Below, piece by piece: positions 57,343-64,000 of a stretch of DNA of 64,000 nt (position 1 is the stretch's first letter; the number at the start of each line of letters is the position of its first letter). The notes under the pieces are model-generated. The model was not told the DNA's origin. It saw only the letters and a program-made list of their open reading frames with translations, and searched no databases. The stretch covers positions 558,001 to 622,000 of the forward strand of contig BDSI01000073.1 in the NCBI GenBank assembly GCA_003117195.1, read 5' to 3'. This DNA comes from Eudorina sp. 2006-703-Eu-15 (taxonomy: Eukaryota; Chlorophyta; Chlorophyceae; Chlamydomonadales; Volvocaceae). Made by a program: the position numbers and the translations under genes.

Positions 57343-57918
57343 TCCCACTCTGGGAACGCGCGTCACTTTGGAAGTCTCTTATCCTCTTCGGGAGGTCTTT
57401 GGAAGGTCTTTGGATGCTGTTTGGGTGCAGTCAAAGCGCTTCAGCCGCACCCGAAGAGCAGCCAAAGAGCCCTCTTTGGAAAGCGCCCCAAAGCCGCAAG
57501 CAAAGAAGGTCGCAAAGAGCCCAATTCAGTTTCGTCTTTGGTATGTAACAAAGATGGAGTTCTACGGGAAATGTCAGTTATCTTCCTGTAGGTAGTTCAA
57601 TATATATAGATGTTTATGGACTGTATTGTAAGCATTGAAATGGAAGGGCTCAGTGAGCGTACGTAGAACAGGATCCCGACATCTTTGACGCGACCCAAAG
57701 GCGTCCCAAAGAGGGTTCATACTTATCGAGCATATAAACTAGTACACGTGTGCCGTCTACACATGCATTATGGTCCGTGTAGGAACACCACTCTACTTAT
57801 GAATGGGTTGCCCATCTAAGGATTCCGATGTGAGCCATTTGTCGAGACATGTAGACAATGTAAACAGTATCAAGCTTCAAATTAATATTTATTTTTATGC
57901 CCATGGAATAGGCTTGAG

Positions 57919-57999
57919 AATGCTGTTTGTCCATCTCGCCCATTGTCGTATTCGCCTCAGAGGCGAATACGACAATGGACAAGATGGCGAAACAGCATT
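57919..57999. repeat. Near-perfect 40-bp inverted repeat (hairpin)
   Basis: The arms 57919-57958 and 57960-57999 are reverse complements with only about four mismatches, around a single-base centre at 57959. The innermost 20 bp are perfect. As RNA this would form a long foldback. As DNA it would be a palindrome prone to cruciform formation. It lies inside the CACTA-like element. Confidence 0.92.
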
Positions 58000-58259
58000 G
58001 TTTTCTAAATGTTTTTGCATCAAGCTGCACAAAGAGGCATTGCCTAGAAGTTCTTTATAACGGAAAATGTCACAAGACTGCACAGAAGGAAGGTCCTCAT
58101 TTGCCCGATGACACGGTCAATTTCGCGGACTTGGTTGTCCATGCCCATCCTCCTTGCAGCATCATCAAGGGCCATCAAGATGTTAGGAATGCTATTTTAT
58201 CTGTCGTATTGCATGAATGCCAGTCAGCTCCAAGTAAGGGGATGGGTGTTCCCGCCCAG

Positions 58260-58880
58260 TGCTCCCGCAGCAGACGATTCTCCCTTCTCCCGCAGGCCGT
58301 TTTCATGTATGTGTGTAAGGCGGGCGTGCAATGGTTCCCGCCTGGTTGACGCGGCTTGAGAAGTAGCATTCAGGTGAGGCAGATGTGGCTTCGGGTGCAG
58401 GAAGAGCAGGTGCGTGCCTGGGTGTGGAGGGGACCGTGGGTTGCATTCATTACTTCACACAAGTTAAACAGGCGGGTGGGGAGACCGCTCTACCAGCCGC
58501 TTCTAGCATGGGTTGAGCAGGCGGATACTTTGCACCTTCACCACACTGCACTTCTACGAGCGCCTTGCTGTTTGCTGGTACCGTTCCCAATTTTGACTGC
58601 CCCCGCAGGACGTCTTTGTGTGTGTAAGGTGGGCGTGCAACTAGTGCAACGGGTTCCCGTTGGGCTAGCGTGGCTTGACAAAGTAGCATTCAGGTGAGGC
58701 AGACGTTGGTTCGGGTGCAGGAGGGGCAGGTGCCAGGGTGTGGAGGGAACCGTGGGTTGCGTTACTTCGTTCACAAATCGAACGGGCTGCAGGAAGGCCG
58801 CCCGACCCGCCACTTCTAGCATGGGCTGGGCAGGAGGATGCTTTGCACCACACTTCGGACATGCTAGGAACACTCAGGCA
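58260..58880. repeat. About two copies of a 320-bp tandem repeat
   Basis: AAGTAGCATTCAGGTGAGGC occurs at about 58360 and 58682, and flanking segments (TGTGTAAGGYGGGCGTGCAA, CTTCTAGCATGGGYTG, ACTTTGCACC/GCTTTGCACC) repeat at the same spacing. Part of a third copy precedes 58360. Non-coding. Confidence 0.85.
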
Positions 58881-59189
58881 GGTTCATAAGCGGTGGTTCT
58901 CACCACCATGTGTTATACTGGGCAGGAAGAGCTGATGTCACAGTTGAGCAAAGTGAAAACAATGGGCAGCCAGTTCTGGGGGGGGCGGGTGGGGGCCATG
59001 TTAGTGCTAATGGTAGAGGTGGGGTGGCAGGCCAATGTCTGGCAAGAATGACAGCTGTGGGGTGGGGAAGAGCAATGCATAGGCGGGGGTGATTATGGCT
59101 GCCTAGGGAGGGTGGGCTGGAGATGGTCGAATGTGAAGAAAGGGTGTTAGCAGCCGGAGAACACAGTCAAATGCTTACGGCAGGCACGG

Positions 59190-60290
59190 GCTGGGGAGGC
59201 CAATGCCTCACTGGCCAGGGTGCGGTGGGCTAGGAGACCAAACCATGCTCAAGGCAGGCATGGGCTGGGGAAGGGCAATGCGTGGCCAGGGCGTGTGCGG
59301 GCAGGTAAGGCGGATGAATTAGATGAATGTGCAGGGCAGGCAAGGGCTGGGGACGTGGGTAGGCCAATTCATCACTGGCCATGGCGCGGTGGACTGGAAG
59401 AACGAATTGTGCCAAGAGCAGGCACAGGTTTGGGAAGGGCGATGCGTGGCCAGGGCGTGTGCGGGCAGGCAAGGGCTGGGGAGGCCAATGCCTCACTGGC
59501 CAGGATGAAGTGGGCTGGGAGACCGAATCATGCTCAGAGTGAGCAGGCACGGGCTGGGGAAGGGTGATGCGTGGCCAGGGTGTGTGCGGGCAGGTAAGGC
59601 AGATAGATGAATGTGCAGGGCAGGCAAGGGCTGGGGAGGCCAATGCCTCACTGGCCAGTGTGAGGTGGGCTGGGAGACCAAATTGTGCGCAGAGCAGGCA
59701 CGGGCTGGGGAAGGGCGATGCGTTGCCAGGGTGTATGCGGGCAGGCAAGGGCTGGGGAGGCCAATGCCTCACTGGCCAGGGTGAAGTGGGCTGGGAGACC
59801 AAATCATGCTCAGAGTGAGCAGGCACGGGCTGGGGAAGGGTGATGCGTTGCCAGGGCGTGTGCAGGCAGGCAAGGGCTGGGAGGCCAATGCCTCACTGGC
59901 CAGGGTGAAGTGGGCTGGGAGACCGAATCATGCTCAGAGTGAGCAGGCACGGGCTGGGGAAGGGTGATGCGTGGCCAGGGTGTGTGCGGGCAGGTAAGGC
60001 AGATAGATGAATGTGCAGGGCAGGCAAGGGCTGGGGAGGCCAATGCCTCACTGGCCAGTGTGAGGTGGGCTGGGAGACCAAATTGTGCGCAGAGCAGGCA
60101 CGGGCTGGGGAAGGGCGATGCGTTGCCAAGGTGTATGCGGGCAGGCAAGGGCTGCTGGGGAGGCATATGTCTCAATGGCCAGGGCGCGGTGGGCTGGGAG
60201 ACCGAATCATGCTCAGAGTGAGCAGGCACAGGCTGGGGAAGGGCGATGAGTGCCCACGCAGGGTGTGTGCGGGCAGGCAAGGCTGCCAAC
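59190..60290. repeat. Higher-order satellite, 121-155-bp units
   Basis: The marker GGCCAATGCCTCACTGGCC (or close variants) starts at about 59198, 59362, 59483, 59638, 59759, 59883, 60038 and 60162. Spacings alternate between about 121-124 and 155-164 bp. The long units contain an extra segment with AGATAGATGAATGTGCAGGG. The interval 59638 to 60038 is exactly 400 bp and repeats a long-short-short order. It lies within the CACTA-like element. Confidence 0.93.
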
Positions 60291-61776
60291 GGATGATAGT
60301 GTACAGTGTCATCATTTGGTGACGCGGTACCTTATATAAGAACCTCAAAACGAGTGATGAATATGGTCAGTCCTACGCTCGGAACACAGGCTGTATGAGA
60401 CTGCTGCTCTCCTCTGCTCCGTCCGCTGAATGGCTTGGCCTTGCCTGAGCGCCAAACCTGGAAGCAACTTTCCTTGGGCTTCATGTAACAATAACAAAAC
60501 TTGTTATTGTTACAAAATTGTTTGGAAGTGAGTTTTCTTACAAGAACGATAAGTGCTGGATGAGTTGGGATGTCAAGTACGGAAGGTCATTCTTCTGCTG
60601 AATTGTTTGTGACTTGGTTATTTTGTTCCATTATCATATACTTTTGTTAACGTATAATAAATATTTATCAATGACTATGGGCCCACATTCAGGTTGCAGT
60701 ATCCTTGACCGTCGACTCCTGCTAACATCATCGTTGACTTCAGGAAAGCAAGCACCAGGCAACATCTCTGCAGCCATTCTTCATGCTTTATCGCATATTT
60801 TGGTTAACACGTACAAAATTGTCCATGGATGTCTGAATATTGCAGGTCTGCTGGTCGCCTTTAAGTTCACCTTCGGACGGACTGGTGGTGGAGCTGCTAC
60901 ACCTTTCAGCCCACAACCATCAAGCCATAATACCGTATGAAGGTGAGTTATGACACGAATTGTCATTCAGAATACAGGTTGCTTTGCTCCGACCATGTGT
61001 CATCTAGTGCTGAGGCACAGACTTTGTCCCCGTTCCATGCACTTCTGTAGGTAAAACATGGAGCTAGCGGCTTGCACATGGTGGAGGGCTGTATATGGAG
61101 CTAACGGCTTGTACATAGTGAAAGGCGGTCATGGAGCTTGCGGCTTGTACATTGTGCAGGGCGGCCTAGCGACTATTTGGAGGATGCACCAACTCGGTAC
61201 AATTAGGAGGGAGCTAGCACAAGTCACAGGTAAGTCTATCTAGCAGCCAACATTTTACACATAGCTTCTTACAGAGGAAGCCTAGCGACCAGGGAGCTAC
61301 CAGATGTAGCAGGTCTGGTGTAATTAGGCTGAGTTGGGGGCAGATATCACTAAACAAGGGCAGTGTTACAGCTATTGCTTCAGCCTCACCGGTGGTTATC
61401 ACTACCCCAATACTGTGGTTGAATCCCAGATGATGGAGGGGATGGAATCAAGCAAACAATGGGCCCAGGGTGGCAGCAGTATCCATGTTTGGATCCATGT
61501 TTGACTGCAACTTTGGATCCCTCTTGGCGGGTGTCTTCGGCTTTGTCTTCGCGGCTGTCTTTGACTCGTCTTCGGAAGGTCCTTTGCGACTGCATTTGGA
61601 TTCTTCTTCGCGCCGGTCTTTGGCAGGTCTTTGGATGTAGCCAAAGAGCCCTCTTCGGAATCATCTTTGGGTAACTGCCAGTAGAAGAGCCAGTCAAAGA
61701 GCCGGACGAAGAGACGGACAAAGAGACGGGTGAAGAGCTCCCAAAGAGCTCCCGAAGATGGTTGGTTCCCAGAGTG

Positions 61777-62674
61777 TCCGTGGTCACATGGTGGTATGAA
61801 TACGTTCATTCAAAGAAACCTACCTGGCACAGTTTGTAATCAACCAAAGACGGGGTATTAACCCGACATCTATCGATCGCTTATGGTATATCGTAATCAT
61901 ATATATACCTTTCGTTATAGACATGCCATTGCGGGTAACGGCAAACTCGCGTTACAGGACACTTCTCAGCATTCCTGCGTCGTAATTGCTGGCATCCGCT
62001 CAATCTTAATGCGCTAAATCGATAGTTTATACATACAACTAGGTAGGTAGAAATCCGTGACGCTCTCGCTCGGCCGCATTCAGGTGCGTTGTACTTGCTT
62101 GCTTCATTCCGGATATGATACGCTGGCGACACAAACGGAACGTTGCATGCATTTATAATCACATATAAACGTATGCATATGGTTTTGGAGGCACCTTTCA
62201 GCTTCCGGAATAATTTCTTCACGTTTTGATGACGAACTTCGCTGCTGACGGAATACATTTCGGTCTCAAATAAACCACTTACACGCAAACGCACCAAAAT
62301 TCTCACGTTTCTTTGCACGCCTCTTCTTAGGATGTACAAAGACTACTCATGGCAAGGCTGGCTGTGAGCATGTCTGTAGGGCACCTCTTTCTCGGATTAC
62401 ATACTTACAATACTCGGAACGTTGATGTCCGCAAACTACGGAACGTCTTTGCTTGCCACCAACCTATCACCCCAATCCGCAATGTTATGACGCATTTATT
62501 TGGTGGCTTTGGTACTAATACTGGCGCTTGCCGAAATGATTGCAGAGTTTTGCCACCGACGGAAACCATCGGCTTGCGTGGATAACTGCTGTGTATGCTG
62601 TGATTCACGGTAAAACGACGACGAGCGACCGGCGGCGGGGCTAGCGGGGCTATATATCTCGCTGGCTACAACAA
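61777..62674. promoter_or_regulatory. 5' flank of the right-edge gene
   Basis: About 900 bp between the CACTA-like element and the ATG at 62675. A TATATAT word at 62650-62657, some 20 bases before the ATG, could be a TATA-like or 5' UTR element. The spacing is too short for a normal TATA box if translation starts at 62675, so its role is unclear. Confidence 0.3.
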
Positions 62675-64000
62675 ATGCGGGGCATGGTGACCGTGCGGCT
62701 GCCGGGCAGCAGCAGGCTGTGGGTCCTGCTGGTGGCTCTATCCGTCGTACACATGCTTTTGGATTGCAGCCTTGCCCAGCAGCAGGCGCCATCACAAGCT
62801 GCTAGTAAGTCAATCGACACCCTAAATAAATATGTGCAGGCGTGCCATGAAGCTGTATGTGTGCATGGCTTCGTCGCGCAACGAGGGGGTGGATGGCCGC
62901 GGCGGCAATCGCCGCGCCGCATCGATAGGCTTGGCCGATCGATGGATGTCCATATACCATGTATACTTGCTTGTATGTGTGATCTGGCATGTTCACCCAC
63001 ATGCAATCTTGGGTATTCGCTATGCACGCATGTATATATACACATATGTATCTGTGTGTATCGATGCGTAACCTTCCGTATCCTGTACGTACATACTCGC
63101 CCGCAGCCGTCCCATATATATGACGACATTCTGCAACGCAATGCGCGCTGTTTGTGCTTTAACGCAAACGCTCCGTCATCATCTGTGTATGATTCCTGCC
63201 AGCTAGCTAGCGCGTTACGCGCTACGGCGCGTCGTCACGCGGGGGTTGCTCGTGCGTATCATGATCGTTCTTCTTACATTCTAGTTTCATGAGGCAGGCT
63301 AGGCGCGTCGTACGTAGCTAGGCTCCCTATCTAATAATGAAGTTGGGGCTGAAGGTCGATCGGCCGCCGCCGCCGGTTTGCTTACCTGTGTCTGCATGCC
63401 CAACAGTACGCACGTTTGAGGGTATGTTACGTACTCGTACACATGCGTGGCTATCTAGCCATCCATCTATGCTGTGCATAATTTTGATTCTGCAGCGCTT
63501 CCTTTATTTCATCCAACTAATCCAACGAATGCATACGCAGGTCAGCTGCACAACTGCCCAACCTCGATGCGCGGGAGGTATGATGCCGTGTTAATGATGG
63601 CGCAAGAAACCGTCAACCTCACCGAGACGAAGACAGTAGTAACGGGCAGCGGCTGCGGCGGCGACGATATGCCTCCGTCGATGGCATCAGCACCCACCGC
63701 GCCGCCGCCGCCACAGAAACCGCCGCCGTCGTCGCCTGCTGCTGCTGCTGCTCCCAGCAGCTCCCCAGGATCACCCATGGGGAACTCGACCTCTGAGATC
63801 CCAGTGTCCGCCAATGGAATGTTTCTGAGGTTCACGGCCGTGTTCTCCGTGCTTGGGTGTGACTCGGATTCCGGTACCTCGCACTACAGCGTCCGCATTG
63901 CGGCCGTGGTAGGCTGCGACTCATTTCACGCAGTGACTACACCGCTGACACCGGACGGCTGTCGGAGGCTTCCGGCTGCACAAGGTGAGCTTCCGAATGT
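62675..64000 (+). CDS. Secreted or membrane protein sharing a Cys domain with the minus-strand glycoprotein (partial)
   Basis: Exon 1 (62675-62804) encodes a signal peptide: basic MRGMVTVRLPGSSR, hydrophobic LWVLLVALSVVHMLLDC, then SLAQQQ. An exon at 63541-63984 ends at a clear GTGAGC donor and encodes QLHNCPTSMRGRYDAV, sequons (NLT, NST), a Pro-rich stretch, and SVLGCDSDSGTSHYSVR followed by GCDSFHAVTTP. This last part aligns closely with the first recognised exon of the gene at 41841-55417. A 15-nt microexon (63407-63421) would join the two exons in phase, but other exons in the 736-bp gap are possible. The gene continues past the right edge. Inferred to be a cell-surface or matrix protein; family unknown. 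Confidence 0.65.

Larger units (their letters stand above)
57346..61776. mobile_element. Large CACTA-like transposon (4.4 kb, no transposase seen)
   Basis: The left end CACTCTGGGAAC (57346 on) and right end GTTCCCAGAGTG (to 61776) form a 12-bp inverted repeat. TCC flanks both sides (57343-57345, 61777-61779), the 3-bp target duplication expected for CACTA/EnSpm elements. Both ends carry dense subterminal repeats of CTTTGG, AAAGAGC and CTTCGG words in both orientations (57362-57545 and 61450-61760). The interior holds a 40-bp-arm hairpin, a 320-bp tandem repeat and a higher-order satellite. No transposase domain was recognised, so it appears non-autonomous. The 108-codon frame at 60614-60940 has no known match. 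Confidence 0.82.

Noticed and set aside
59220..60322. Several 60-200-codon frames in the satellite
   Set aside because: Units repeat at about 121-155 bp and the frames change between units. No conserved domain is visible.

Overview
The window looks like nuclear DNA of a volvocine or other chlamydomonadalean green alga. The evidence is GC-rich coding sequence, many short introns with strong CAG acceptors, heavy CAG/GCG-rich low complexity, very long simple repeats inside introns, a hydroxyproline-type Pro-rich extracellular protein, and DIRS-type tyrosine-recombinase remnants. All gene models were assembled by hand from exon phases and splice signals. None was checked against transcripts or databases.

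Region by region. (1) 1-270, minus: first coding exon of an unrecognised gene running off the left edge. (2) 2168-9100, minus: a five-exon, about 1614-residue protein that appears to fuse an adenylate-kinase-like P-loop kinase, an mRNA-capping-type guanylyltransferase and a T4 Rnl1-type RNA ligase, with an F-box-like motif near the C-terminus. (3) 11573-17378, minus: a complete 12-exon mitochondrial dihydrolipoamide dehydrogenase gene (498 residues). (4) 18133-37704, plus: a roughly 35-exon gene for a coiled-coil protein of about 1900 residues, divergent from the dehydrogenase. (5) 37705-41840: no gene seen, with GT-rich repeats. (6) 41841 to about 55417, minus: a gene for a large single-pass membrane glycoprotein with a Pro-rich spacer, whose introns are full of mobile elements. 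(7) 57346-61776: a CACTA-like element with 3-bp target duplication that carries a hairpin, a 320-bp tandem repeat and a higher-order satellite. (8) 62675 to the right edge, plus: a secreted or membrane protein gene that shares a Cys-containing domain with gene 6 and is divergently oriented to it.

The most interesting system is the kinase-guanylyltransferase-ligase fusion. One polypeptide would hold the activities needed to convert a 5'-monophosphate RNA end to a diphosphate, cap it, and join RNA ends. The second theme is nested transposition in introns of the membrane glycoprotein gene: a tyrosine-recombinase pseudogene holds a CACTA-like element, which holds a 415-bp terminal-repeat retrotransposon in miniature (TRIM). 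The left part (1 to about 39 kb) is very GC-rich, while the right part is visibly richer in AT and in transposons.
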